Positions 52,351-60,318 of a DNA stretch of 64,000 nt are shown here, piece by piece. Source of the stretch: Marinagarivorans algicola (GTDB taxonomy: Bacteria; Pseudomonadota; Gammaproteobacteria; Pseudomonadales; Cellvibrionaceae); assembly GCF_001292705.1 (NCBI RefSeq), contig NZ_LGAK01000011.1, positions 1 to 64,000 of the forward strand. The letters run 5' to 3'. The notes under the pieces are model-generated. The model did no database searches. It saw only the letters and a list, made by a program, of their open reading frames with translations, and was not told the origin of the DNA. The translations under genes were made by a program, and so were the position numbers. Every line of letters starts with the position of its first letter. Position 1 is the stretch's first letter.

Positions 52351-52737
52351 TCAGGTGCCCAGTAAGACGGCGCTAATTGCTGGAACTGTTGTGCCAATGA
52401 CTTCTTGAGTGCTGGCAACTACAGGTAAAGTTGCAGACATAACACTTTCAACGACTGTTGGCGTATTGTAGAGACCCATACCGCCACCAATGCCCAAGGC
52501 AAAAGCCATCAAGCTTTGGCGAGCGATACCGCCCACAATACCCACCAGTACCATGGCTCCCGCTACGATCCGTCCCAAAGTACCTTGGGTCCAATCTTTT
52601 AGGGTATCCCACACATCGGTGAAAGCATCACCACCGGTGCCCGCAAATGAGGGCTCCGAAATCATTAACGCCATTAAACCAAGCGCACCAATGGTCATTA
52701 GGCGCTGAGTTTGAATGGTGCGAACTGCATTTGTCAT
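52351..52737 (-). CDS. traA: TraA pilin precursor
   Basis: A 128-residue F-type pilin. A long leader ends in EPSFAG, with cleavage likely before TGGDAF. Two hydrophobic helices follow (IVAGAMVLVGIVGGIARQSLMAFALGIG and PVVASTQEVIGTTVPAISAVLLG). It is the last gene of the traLEKBVA operon and overlaps traV by four bases. Length and layout are normal for SXT-type elements. Confidence 0.9.
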   Translation of the reverse strand: MTNAVRTIQTQRLMTIGALGLMALMISEPSFAGTGGDAFTDVWDTLKDWTQGTLGRIVAGAMVLVGIVGGIARQSLMAFALGIGGGMGLYNTPTVVESVMSATLPVVASTQEVIGTTVPAISAVLLGT

Positions 52738-53306
52738 TCGTTAGTTTCTCCGTAGATACTCAAGTTATCGCGCTTACCATCAGCTCCCGCTGAGGCAGAA
52801 TCGCTTTGAGTCTGAAGTGGACGTAGCACTGGCGAAACCGTTCGAGGTGCTGACACCCCAATATCCCACCGGCGCGGTTCAATTTCGGTAAACACGTAGC
52901 TGGATAAATTCAGATCTCCACGGTCATCCTCCCAAGGCGCAATCCAAATTCTCATCACCCTTGAAGGAATGCGAAGAGGTGCAGATTGCTGCGTCTCGGG
53001 TAATGCTGGATGGCTCAGCAGTCCTGTCTCTAAATCAGATTGTGAATACCCAGAGGGAGAACCAATTCGAGTCGCCACAGCATCAATCGTCTTGGGTGCA
53101 GCGCCATTGCTGGTAAGCTCATAGACTTCACGAGCGGATAAACAGCGCACACCGTCAGGCATACCTGGGCATCCATATTCACTACTCCCAAGACCCAATG
53201 AACTACAGCCAGACAATAAGGTTGAGCCGACTGCCAATAAAAGTAATCCAGCTTTAGACCACTGTTTTGACTGGTGCTTTGGGTTGTTCTGCATTGATGT
53301 CGTCAT
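52734..53306 (-). CDS. traV: TraV lipoprotein
   Basis: A 190-residue outer-membrane lipoprotein of the transfer core complex. The lipobox is LLSGC with Cys34. After it come conserved YGCPGMPDGVRCLSAREVYELT with the two cysteines of the family. I chose the ATG at 53306 with AGGAG upstream because it places the lipobox normally; a longer start at 53384 that overlaps traB is possible. Confidence 0.88.
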   Translation of the reverse strand: MTTSMQNNPKHQSKQWSKAGLLLLAVGSTLLSGCSSLGLGSSEYGCPGMPDGVRCLSAREVYELTSNGAAPKTIDAVATRIGSPSGYSQSDLETGLLSHPALPETQQSAPLRIPSRVMRIWIAPWEDDRGDLNLSSYVFTEIEPRRWDIGVSAPRTVSPVLRPLQTQSDSASAGADGKRDNLSIYGETNE

Positions 53307-53380
53307 GGTTAACTCTCCTCTGGATACACATCTTATTGTCTGAAACGGACTTCGATCGGTTAGCAACATGCAGGATTTTT

Positions 53381-54670
53381 TCATCTTCTTGCACCTCCCC
53401 CTTGCGAAGTGGCCAACGACAACGAGACCCCACGAGTGACTATGACTTCAATTTTCCTTGCAGCGTCTACCTCTATAACTGGGAACATATTTTCAGCCAT
53501 GTCCAAATAGAACTTGGCCACTCTATCCAAGGCTTTGCCAGTACCTTTAATCGCAGCACCTTGCAATGCTTCTTGGCTCATGACCTGCTGGTATAGCTGA
53601 GTATCACCGGCATTACCCGTTTGAATCGTTGGAACTGGCTTCACATCAAAAGCACCAGCCAAGCCCTGAAGGAACCCGGCCATCATCGATTTGGCCACCA
53701 GTTGGCCTTGTTTCGACACTAACCGGCCACGAATACCGGCTTTGCCGTCTTCACCCACTGCATAAGAATCCAGTCGTGTTTCAATGACGCCACCATCTTT
53801 TCTCACACATGAGATGGTCTCACCTCGCAAATAAGCACGCTCAGAGCTCAAATCACCGTAACCTGCGGCGATCAAGAAGCACTCTTTGATATCCGCCCTA
53901 AATCGATTGGGTAAAATGGCGTCCTTTTGAATCCTCAGCAATGCAGGAAAAGGTTCGCGTCTTGCGGACTCGTAAGTTGGTGCATCCAAACCCGTGATCA
54001 AAGTACCTGAGATAATGCTACCCGCCGGTAGATATAAAGGCGGCGTTTCTTGCACAGCAACTTCTGGTTCAGCAACCACTTCAGACTCAATCATACGAAT
54101 CGTGATTGGCAGCAATGGAACATCCCGTGCTCGTGTACCTTGGCCATTGACTGACTGCTGATAGAGCGGATCAGGCAGCGGCGCATTAGCAAAATAGTCG
54201 TCTGGGTTAGACGGCAGTGGCTTTTCTTCTTTAGGCAATTCCATGGCAGACAAAGGTACTTCAAAACGACTCTTTGTGCCTTCAACTGCTGCATCGTCTC
54301 CAGCGCGAACATCATCAAGTTCCGCTCGAAGGCGGGCCAGCTCCGCATTGACCTCACTTGGTATAGAGGGCGAACCTGGACTTACCCTTCCTGAATCGAC
54401 GTCACGACGCAGGCGCTCAACTTCACGACGTAACTGTTCATTGCGCTCACTGAGTAGTTTTACGTTCGCAGCCAAACTATCGACCCCAACACCACGAGTA
54501 TTGGTATCCGTAAGAATGTGCCGGATGGTTTCCTGTCGGTTACGACTGCTTGCGCCATCATCAGGATTAGGTGAAAACACCATTACCATAAGGATGAGAC
54601 CACCAGCAATACCAGCAACCGATAGGCCCCGCTTCATGTTCGGGCTTATTTGTTCCCATTGTGCTTTCAT
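53381..54670 (-). CDS. traB: TraB, VirB10-like core complex protein
   Basis: A 429-residue VirB10/TraB protein spanning inner and outer membranes. One N-terminal membrane segment (GLSVAGIAGGLILMVMVFS), a coiled coil (ANVKLLSERNEQLRREVERLRRDV), a Pro-rich linker, and the C-terminal beta-barrel domain with LPAGSIISGTLITGLDAPT and ISCVRKDGGVIE are in order. It lies between traK and traV with 2-4 base junctions. Confidence 0.94.
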   Translation of the reverse strand: MKAQWEQISPNMKRGLSVAGIAGGLILMVMVFSPNPDDGASSRNRQETIRHILTDTNTRGVGVDSLAANVKLLSERNEQLRREVERLRRDVDSGRVSPGSPSIPSEVNAELARLRAELDDVRAGDDAAVEGTKSRFEVPLSAMELPKEEKPLPSNPDDYFANAPLPDPLYQQSVNGQGTRARDVPLLPITIRMIESEVVAEPEVAVQETPPLYLPAGSIISGTLITGLDAPTYESARREPFPALLRIQKDAILPNRFRADIKECFLIAAGYGDLSSERAYLRGETISCVRKDGGVIETRLDSYAVGEDGKAGIRGRLVSKQGQLVAKSMMAGFLQGLAGAFDVKPVPTIQTGNAGDTQLYQQVMSQEALQGAAIKGTGKALDRVAKFYLDMAENMFPVIEVDAARKIEVIVTRGVSLSLATSQGGGARR

Positions 54671-54672
54671 CG

Positions 54673-55572
54673 TTACTCCCCTCCCATAAGAAGCGAAGGC
54701 CGCTGACTTTCCACCACTTCTTCACGATGATTGCGGACAACTACGTAAAACTCAGTTTTTTCACCCGGCAACAAGATATTGCGAGGCCAGTAGGCGCTTG
54801 CCACTATATCCGGTGCATGACAGGCTATCTCACTGGCTTCTAGCGGCTCATCGGCAAAGCTTTCAACCAGTCCTACATAGACAGTGAAGTAATGCCCTGT
54901 CACAATTTGCCCCTGCTTAAAACCAAACTTTAGGCCTGGCTGAAAACATTTAGGACTGGTATCACCCTGAGAGGCCAAACGAATGTCATAGCCTTGTGGC
55001 AACTCATCTAATGCAAGGCGTCTGAGTAAATCACGTAGGCTATCAACGTATGGCTGAGCCGTTTCCCAAGTGGCGGCTTTTCGGTTCACGACGCCCTTGA
55101 TAGGCCACTGCTGACCATCAATAGCCAAGGCAATTTCACGCGGTGGAATACGACGAGGTACTAAGGTGACAGATAATGCGGGTGCTTCCTGACCAAGCGG
55201 AGTTATGTATAGTGAAACCGGTGATTCTTTGTCCGTGGCCACATATACAACATTACCCTTGATTTGCGTCTGAGCATCACTGGTCGTTCTCACCTGAGGG
55301 GATTCAAACGGCGTCACAATCCGGTTCAGATGCCCAAGTGCTACAGGGATCAGCTCATTGACTCCTGGAGTCATCAGTAGCGTTGTTGGCGCAGCTGTTG
55401 ACACCGTCTTGCTTTGAACCGGTGGATTTGCAGTAGCGGACTGCTTCATCACACTGGCTGGCACAATCGGCAATTCCACGTCTGCATACGACGCTTGAGA
55501 TAACAGGACGCTACTCAAGCTCATTGCGATTAAGCTTGGTGTCATCCACCGACTAATTTGGGTTAGCATCAT
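54673..55572 (-). CDS. traK: TraK, VirB9-like core complex protein
   Basis: A 299-residue secreted protein with signal peptide (MTPSLIAMSLSSVLLSQASYA). Beta-rich regions (GNVVYVATDKESPVSLYITP, and the C-terminal ARWPRNILLPGEKTEFYVVV-like stretch) are typical of F-type TraK, the VirB9 equivalent that pairs with TraB and TraV. AGGAGG lies before the ATG; it overlaps traE by 20 bases. Confidence 0.92.
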   Translation of the reverse strand: MMLTQISRWMTPSLIAMSLSSVLLSQASYADVELPIVPASVMKQSATANPPVQSKTVSTAAPTTLLMTPGVNELIPVALGHLNRIVTPFESPQVRTTSDAQTQIKGNVVYVATDKESPVSLYITPLGQEAPALSVTLVPRRIPPREIALAIDGQQWPIKGVVNRKAATWETAQPYVDSLRDLLRRLALDELPQGYDIRLASQGDTSPKCFQPGLKFGFKQGQIVTGHYFTVYVGLVESFADEPLEASEIACHAPDIVASAYWPRNILLPGEKTEFYVVVRNHREEVVESQRPSLLMGGE

Positions 55573-56179
55573 TCACCCTCCTGTTTTGCTTTTGGGTTAA
55601 CTTTTCACGAACTCGCTTCGTTCGAGCTTGCCCCTCATACGTATCCATCCAACTGAGTTTTGGACGGTATTGCTCAATATCGATGTCAAACTCATAGGTG
55701 CGAGTTTGGCGCTGTTCATCTCCAGATGGTCCAGAAACCAAGGAATAACCAGTCACAAAGACATGACCGGTTTCATGCTCATACTCCACTTGTCTGGGTT
55801 GGAATTTGAGCGTGACTCGGTCTTCTCGGATTTGCCTTACCTGAATTTCCAGTGCATCGACCACTTGCTGGTAGACTGCTGGAGAGAGTAGCGGCTCAAT
55901 AGCAACTCGGATGAAAGACACATTACCCGGGGTCACGTTGCCCATAAGCTCAGCCAGGTAGAGCCCCCAAGATTCAAGGTAAGGTTGAGTGGCTTGGTTT
56001 CGTGACACTTCAGCCATTTCAGACAAGGTTGGCGGTTGAATGGCTACCACGGTATTGCGAGACAATGCCGCTACCGCAAGCAGCAAGTTAGATAGCACCA
56101 GCACCGCAATCAGGAACCGTTGCCATCGGTTTTCTAATCGCGTGCCTTGCCATGATGTTAAAAACACGTCGAACTTCAC
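55553..56179 (-). CDS. traE: TraE, VirB5/VirB8-like transfer protein
   Basis: A 208-residue inner-membrane protein with one N-terminal span (WQRFLIAVLVLSNLLLAVAAL) and a periplasmic VirB8-like domain (ESWGLYLAELMGNVTPGNVSFIRVAIEPLLSPAVYQQV). It starts with GTG, overlapping the traL stop by four bases, with AGGAG upstream. It ends in a very basic tail (KRVREKLTQKQNRR). Confidence 0.93.
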   Translation of the reverse strand: MKFDVFLTSWQGTRLENRWQRFLIAVLVLSNLLLAVAALSRNTVVAIQPPTLSEMAEVSRNQATQPYLESWGLYLAELMGNVTPGNVSFIRVAIEPLLSPAVYQQVVDALEIQVRQIREDRVTLKFQPRQVEYEHETGHVFVTGYSLVSGPSGDEQRQTRTYEFDIDIEQYRPKLSWMDTYEGQARTKRVREKLTQKQNRRVNDANPN

Positions 56180-56457
56180 GGGAGATAGCTCCTGATAAAT
56201 GGGTTAGGGATCGTCTTGGCTTTGGTTGGCAGCAGTCCGGCCCAGTAGATGGCGTGAAGAATAAAACCATCTGGGCGACCGTCACGAAAACGCCGATAGA
56301 GCTTGGTTGTCACCAAACCCAACAAGCATAAAACCAGGGCATTACCGGTAAAAATGCCGAACACTAGCCCCAATAGAATGGGAGCCATCTCATCGGCACT
56401 CCAAAGCAGGAAGTGCGGCGGGTCATCGATATAGGATGGAATATTTACAGGTTCCAT
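56176..56457 (-). CDS. traL: TraL, transfer protein
   Basis: A 93-residue inner-membrane protein, VirB3-like in layout, heading the traLEKBVA operon. One or two hydrophobic segments are seen (APILLGLVFGIFTGNALVLCLLGLV) and the motif KLYRRFRDGRPDGFILHAIYW is typical. I chose the ATG at 56457 with GAGGAG upstream; a GTG at 56463 is possible. Its SD is in a hairpin. Confidence 0.92.
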   Translation of the reverse strand: MEPVNIPSYIDDPPHFLLWSADEMAPILLGLVFGIFTGNALVLCLLGLVTTKLYRRFRDGRPDGFILHAIYWAGLLPTKAKTIPNPFIRSYLP

Positions 56458-56460
56458 GGT

Positions 56461-56488
56461 CACTCCTCATTGTTTGAATTGAGAAGTG
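56461..56488 (-). promoter_or_regulatory. SD-sequestering leader hairpin of traL
   Basis: On the minus strand CACTTCTCA (56488-56480) pairs with TGAGGAGTG (56469-56461), nine pairs with one G-U. The second arm contains the ribosome-binding site GAGGAG; the ATG follows three bases later. Confidence 0.65.
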
Positions 56489-56602
56489 AAGAATGCCTAG
56501 GGATTGGCAGGTTCAGTGGTCAGCTAGATGCCGAATTCTTGAAGCTTTTGAGGGTTCAACTCAGACAAGCCGGTTAAGTTCTAGACAAACCGAGCAACCA
56601 TA

Positions 56603-56620
56603 GTTATCATTTATGATAAC
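56603..56620. promoter_or_regulatory. operator of the HigBA-type operon
   Basis: A perfect 18 bp dyad, GTTATCAT-TT-ATGATAAC, 17 bases before the toxin start. Such a site is where the antitoxin HTH would bind to control its own operon. Confidence 0.8.
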
Positions 56621-56637
56621 CCAAATTAAGGATACCC

Positions 56638-56961
56638 ATGAGCTGGAAGATCGACTTTTACGATGGCGTTGAGGATCAGATCCTCGATATGCCACCCAAA
56701 ATACAAGCTCGCATGATTAAGCTATTAGAGCTGATGGAAAAGCATGGTGCAAACCTGGGGTCTCCTCATACTGAGTCTATGGGCAATGGGTTATTTGAAA
56801 TCCGCGCCAAAGCACAAGAAGGTATTGGTAGAGGCTTGTTTTGTTACTTAAAAGGGAAGCACATTTATGTGTTGCACGCTTTTGTAAAAAAATCTCAAAA
56901 GACGCCCCAAAATGAGCTCAATCTTGCCAGAGATAGACAAAAAGAGGTTCAAAAATCATGA
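56638..56961 (+). CDS. higB: HigB/RelE-type toxin (phage Gp49-like)
   Basis: A 107-residue RelE-superfamily toxin of the Gp49-like kind, an mRNA endoribonuclease that acts on the ribosome. Family landmarks are PPKIQARMIKLLELMEKHGANLGSPHTESMGNGLFEIR and GRGLFCYLKGKHIYVLHAFVKKSQKTP, ending in a helical basic segment. It precedes its antitoxin, the HigBA order, and overlaps it by four bases. It would stabilise the element. Confidence 0.88.
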   Translation: MSWKIDFYDGVEDQILDMPPKIQARMIKLLELMEKHGANLGSPHTESMGNGLFEIRAKAQEGIGRGLFCYLKGKHIYVLHAFVKKSQKTPQNELNLARDRQKEVQKS

Positions 56962-57236
56962 GTCTGCAAAAACTGAAACAACGTTCCTTAGCCAATGCTG
57001 AAGTTAAGAATGAGTACGATAAGCTTGAGAGTGAGTTCAGCTTTATTGACCAATTGCTTACCATGAGAACAAAAGCAGGGCTTACTCAAGAACAGGTTGC
57101 TGAAAGAATGCATACCCAAAAAAGTAACGTCAGTCGTTTAGAAAAAGGTAATGCCAATCCAAGTTGGTCAACTCTTCTAAAATATGCTCACGCATGTGGT
57201 TTTGAACTAACACTCAAGCCACAAAAAATAAATTAA
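56958..57236 (+). CDS. higA: HigA-type HTH antitoxin
   Basis: A 92-residue XRE-type HTH protein (MRTKAGLTQEQVAERMHTQKSNVSRLEKGNANPSWSTLLKYAHACG), partner of the HigB-type toxin. The start overlaps the toxin gene (ATGA). It should neutralise the toxin and repress the operon at the palindrome 56603-56620. Confidence 0.9.
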   Translation: MSLQKLKQRSLANAEVKNEYDKLESEFSFIDQLLTMRTKAGLTQEQVAERMHTQKSNVSRLEKGNANPSWSTLLKYAHACGFELTLKPQKIN

Positions 57237-57244
57237 CGCCATTC

Positions 57245-57275
57245 ATGAGGCCTGATAGGCCTCATATCTTCTTCT
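57245..57275. terminator. terminator between higA and the DUF4400 gene
   Basis: ATGAGGCC (57245-57252) pairs perfectly with GGCCTCAT (57258-57265) across a short loop, followed by ATCTTCTTC on the plus strand. It lies between convergent genes; the DUF4400 stop is within the stem. Confidence 0.65.
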
Positions 57276-57897
57276 GCAAGTGGCTTAACGCCAACCCCGC
57301 CATTAATGCTAAACCGATGATCAGCGACGGTAACACCACTGGTGGAATAGCTAATGGAGCGAACAATCCCATAAAGAGAAAGATGACGCCTGAGCCCAGA
57401 ATTATCATGCTGTAGCGGTGAATGATAGGGCTCGAAAAATCAAAGGTTGTCTTCTTAATCTTCCAGATCATCAAGCCGTCCCACAGCGCCGGTAACATGA
57501 GAATAAGCGCAAAGGGCAACCAGACCATCAACAAAGCAAATCGAGTGAACACTTGGTACAACACATCAAAAAATGCCTGAATACGGTCTTCCACCCACAC
57601 AAACCAAAAGCCTCCCATGTTCTCCATCCCTTTAGAATAAAGTCGTTGCTCTTCAGTGGGGATTAGAAAATCACGCACAAATTGCTCCATTTGTGTATCC
57701 ACAACCCATGACTGATACCAGCGATGGCTTGTTTGACCAATCCAATGGCTTGTTTGAGCACCCAATTGGTTTTGGATCATCAGCTTCTCTTTACTAATGA
57801 CCCGGCCAGTCCAATCACCGGGCACTAACACGCCAATGGCAATAATCTCCAGCATAAGTGCCAGACACAGTAGCCAAACCGACTTATGCTTGCTCAT
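57262..57897 (-). CDS. DUF4400 inner-membrane protein (SXT TraJ-type)
   Basis: A 211-residue protein with about four membrane segments (VWLLCLALMLEIIAIGVLVPG, ALLMVWLPFALILMLPALW, MIILGSGVIFLFMGLFAPLA, VVLPSLIIGLALMAGLAL). DUF4400 proteins follow the coupling-protein gene in SXT/R391 and similar elements and have been called TraJ; the role in transfer is not defined. It overlaps the preceding gene by 14 bases. Confidence 0.82.
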   Translation of the reverse strand: MSKHKSVWLLCLALMLEIIAIGVLVPGDWTGRVISKEKLMIQNQLGAQTSHWIGQTSHRWYQSWVVDTQMEQFVRDFLIPTEEQRLYSKGMENMGGFWFVWVEDRIQAFFDVLYQVFTRFALLMVWLPFALILMLPALWDGLMIWKIKKTTFDFSSPIIHRYSMIILGSGVIFLFMGLFAPLAIPPVVLPSLIIGLALMAGLALSHLQKKI

Positions 57898-58441
57898 GCC
57901 AAATCTCCTCTTCTACTCGGGCCAGCATGGCTGCAACGGTTGGCGTCATAATACGGGCTTTAATCACTTGTTGAAGCCGCTTTGTCGTCGTATGGCCACT
58001 GACATAACGCACGTCGATGCGTCCTTCAACCAAATACGCCATCCGATTTGGACGATTACGAATCCAGGAGTAGAAATACACACCATCTACGGCAGCCCAC
58101 TCGAAATGGTCAGGATCACGCAGGCGAATCCCTGTTAAAGCACTGGCGGCAGTCCAGGTCAGTGCCTCAATGAAATGCCACAAGCGTACACTATCATCAC
58201 AACTGACTCCTTCATAACTACCCAAGCCATTACAAAGGCACAAATCAAAGATGGAATGGCCATCTAACCTGAACGCATCCGTTAAATAGTCCGCCAAGCA
58301 ATAGACCGAGGCCAAAGCATGAGGCCAGTCTGTTTCAAGCAGTCTTAAGGTTTCCTTGAACTGGGGGTTATGTTGCTGCCACTGAGCAAGCATTTCTTTA
58401 CTGGAAAGTGTTGTCATTTTCAGACAGACAGAATGATGCAT
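57884..58441 (-). CDS. conserved ICE protein between traD and DUF4400
   Basis: A 185-residue cytoplasmic-looking protein, similar in position to the conserved gene s043 region of SXT. It contains FDLCLCNGLGSYEGVSCDD and YFYSWIRNRPNRMAYLVEGRID, and no known catalytic motif. AAGGAG is six bases before the ATG, nine bases after the traD stop. Function unknown; co-transcription with traI and traD suggests a DNA-transfer accessory role. Confidence 0.7.
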   Translation of the reverse strand: MHHSVCLKMTTLSSKEMLAQWQQHNPQFKETLRLLETDWPHALASVYCLADYLTDAFRLDGHSIFDLCLCNGLGSYEGVSCDDSVRLWHFIEALTWTAASALTGIRLRDPDHFEWAAVDGVYFYSWIRNRPNRMAYLVEGRIDVRYVSGHTTTKRLQQVIKARIMTPTVAAMLARVEEEIWHEQA

Positions 58442-58450
58442 ACAGACTCC

Positions 58451-60271
58451 TTATGCTGCCTGTGTAGAGCTGGTTAAAATAGGAATGCGGCCTTTGATCA
58501 CACGTCCACCAGAAAGCTTGGCGATGTACTCCAGGTTGGGGAGCTGGCCTAATAACTGCGGTGGAAACATATCGCCTTCTTCCTCCATCAAGCGCTCACC
58601 ATGATTGCCGGTAAACAATGCTGGACTGTCCGAGTTGGAAGACATACCTTGAGTTTGCATGATGTACTGCAATCGAGTTTTGGGCAGATTGTCGGTAATG
58701 TACTGCTGCGTTTCGGCGTCCATCACCCGAAGGGCTATCAAGTTGTTGATGTTACCTAACACCTGGCGAGCTTTAGCTTCACTGCCAGTACGAGCAGCAA
58801 AGTCAGCAAAGGTCTGAGTAGCAATCACACAACGCATTTTTGCGCCACGGCCTTTGTTGAGCAGTTGAATGAAGGGATCATTGACGACTTCAGCCGCCTC
58901 ATCGATGAAGATATTTACGGGACGATTTTCAACACCATAGTTATAGCGGTCCCCGGCTACGGCGGTGAGATCTGATAAAAGCAACGAACCAATGGCACTG
59001 CCCACCATGGCGTCAGTTAATGAATCCAAGCCGATATACGCCACTTGGGCATTGTTGATAATTCGGCCAGAATCCGTAATTAACCGGCTGTCATCCACAT
59101 CGTTTGCAATAGGTGATAGCAGTGGACCTAGTTCACTTGATGTGAGCATATTGAGCACCGGCATCAGTGAAGCCACCATTTTGGAATAGTGGGTTCTATC
59201 ATGTTCAAACATGCTCAAAAGCCCCTCCAAATCGGTATTGGCAGCAACGGGCTGAATGCGTTCGTAGTAGAAAAGCAGCATCGCCATAGTTTGTTTAGCC
59301 AAGGTGTTGGCCTTTTCGGTAAAGCGTTTAATCTCCACACTAAAGTTCGGATACACCTGCTCACCCCAGGCTGTGACGGCTTTTACTACCAAGCCTTCTG
59401 GACCGCCTTCCAAGAATCGTCTCAGTGTTTTCAGATCAGGACGTTGTGACGTAAGCAACAAACCTTGCACGATGTTATTCAGTGCCATTTGGCCAAAGGC
59501 TTTAAATGGATCAGCACCGGTTTCAGATGGAATTAATGCCGCAATTCGGCTGGCGATTTCAGTGCCCCGATTAAAGTTTCTAAGGGGATTGAGACGAACC
59601 GAATACTCTGGAAAACCCGGATGAAAATACACAAAGCGCTCAGGACTACCGGCGGCAATACAGGCTCGCTGTGCATTATCCTTAAGCTCTTTATCTCCCT
59701 TGGGGTCAATAATAATCACGGCTTCATTGCGCAAAATGGCCTGAGTGATCATCGCATCAAAGCATCGGGTTTTTCCGGCACCGGTCGTACCGACAATTAA
59801 GGTATGCCCCTCGGTGTGACCAACTGGTTGGTACACATCTTCTTCTTTCGGCTCCACACCATGGATCCAGGGCGAACCCATTTGCTTGCCGTGACCTTGG
59901 TTAAGCAAGGTTTGCTTATCCCGCTTTAAGATTTCATAAGCGCGTTGAGCATGTCGTTGGTCCCATTCAAAGCCATAACCTAACCACAATTCATCAGGAT
60001 GTTTTGCCATCACCTTTTGCAAATGCGACAGCTCCATAAAAGTCAATGGTTTGCCTTTTAGTCCCTTTTGCAACTTATAAAGACGGTAAGCCTCAGGCAG
60101 GCGGTACAACGCCATGCCCGAGGAAATCCCTGTCATCCACCAAAATGGCTCAGGTGGTAGCTCAGTGAGCATTTCTGCGGCAATCGCCCCAGTGGCCCCA
60201 ACCAGCCAGCCTGCTGCTGCCATGGCTTCATAGTTCGTGCGCCAGGGCATCTCGTATGCGTTTTCTTTCAT
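58451..60271 (-). CDS. traD: TraD, coupling protein
   Basis: A 606-residue VirD4/TraD-type coupling ATPase that links the relaxase-DNA complex to the secretion channel. Two N-terminal membrane segments (AAAGWLVGATGAIAAEML, PFWWMTGISSGMALY), Walker A VGTTGAGKTRCFDA near residue 160, Walker B VNIFIDEAAEVV near residue 450, and the CVIATQTFADF motif are present. It follows traI after 47 bases. Confidence 0.94.
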   Translation of the reverse strand: MKENAYEMPWRTNYEAMAAAGWLVGATGAIAAEMLTELPPEPFWWMTGISSGMALYRLPEAYRLYKLQKGLKGKPLTFMELSHLQKVMAKHPDELWLGYGFEWDQRHAQRAYEILKRDKQTLLNQGHGKQMGSPWIHGVEPKEEDVYQPVGHTEGHTLIVGTTGAGKTRCFDAMITQAILRNEAVIIIDPKGDKELKDNAQRACIAAGSPERFVYFHPGFPEYSVRLNPLRNFNRGTEIASRIAALIPSETGADPFKAFGQMALNNIVQGLLLTSQRPDLKTLRRFLEGGPEGLVVKAVTAWGEQVYPNFSVEIKRFTEKANTLAKQTMAMLLFYYERIQPVAANTDLEGLLSMFEHDRTHYSKMVASLMPVLNMLTSSELGPLLSPIANDVDDSRLITDSGRIINNAQVAYIGLDSLTDAMVGSAIGSLLLSDLTAVAGDRYNYGVENRPVNIFIDEAAEVVNDPFIQLLNKGRGAKMRCVIATQTFADFAARTGSEAKARQVLGNINNLIALRVMDAETQQYITDNLPKTRLQYIMQTQGMSSNSDSPALFTGNHGERLMEEEGDMFPPQLLGQLPNLEYIAKLSGGRVIKGRIPILTSSTQAA

Positions 60272-60318
60272 TCATGCTCCGCAAAATAACCGTTTGCAAT
60301 CGCTTAATTTCAAAAGGA

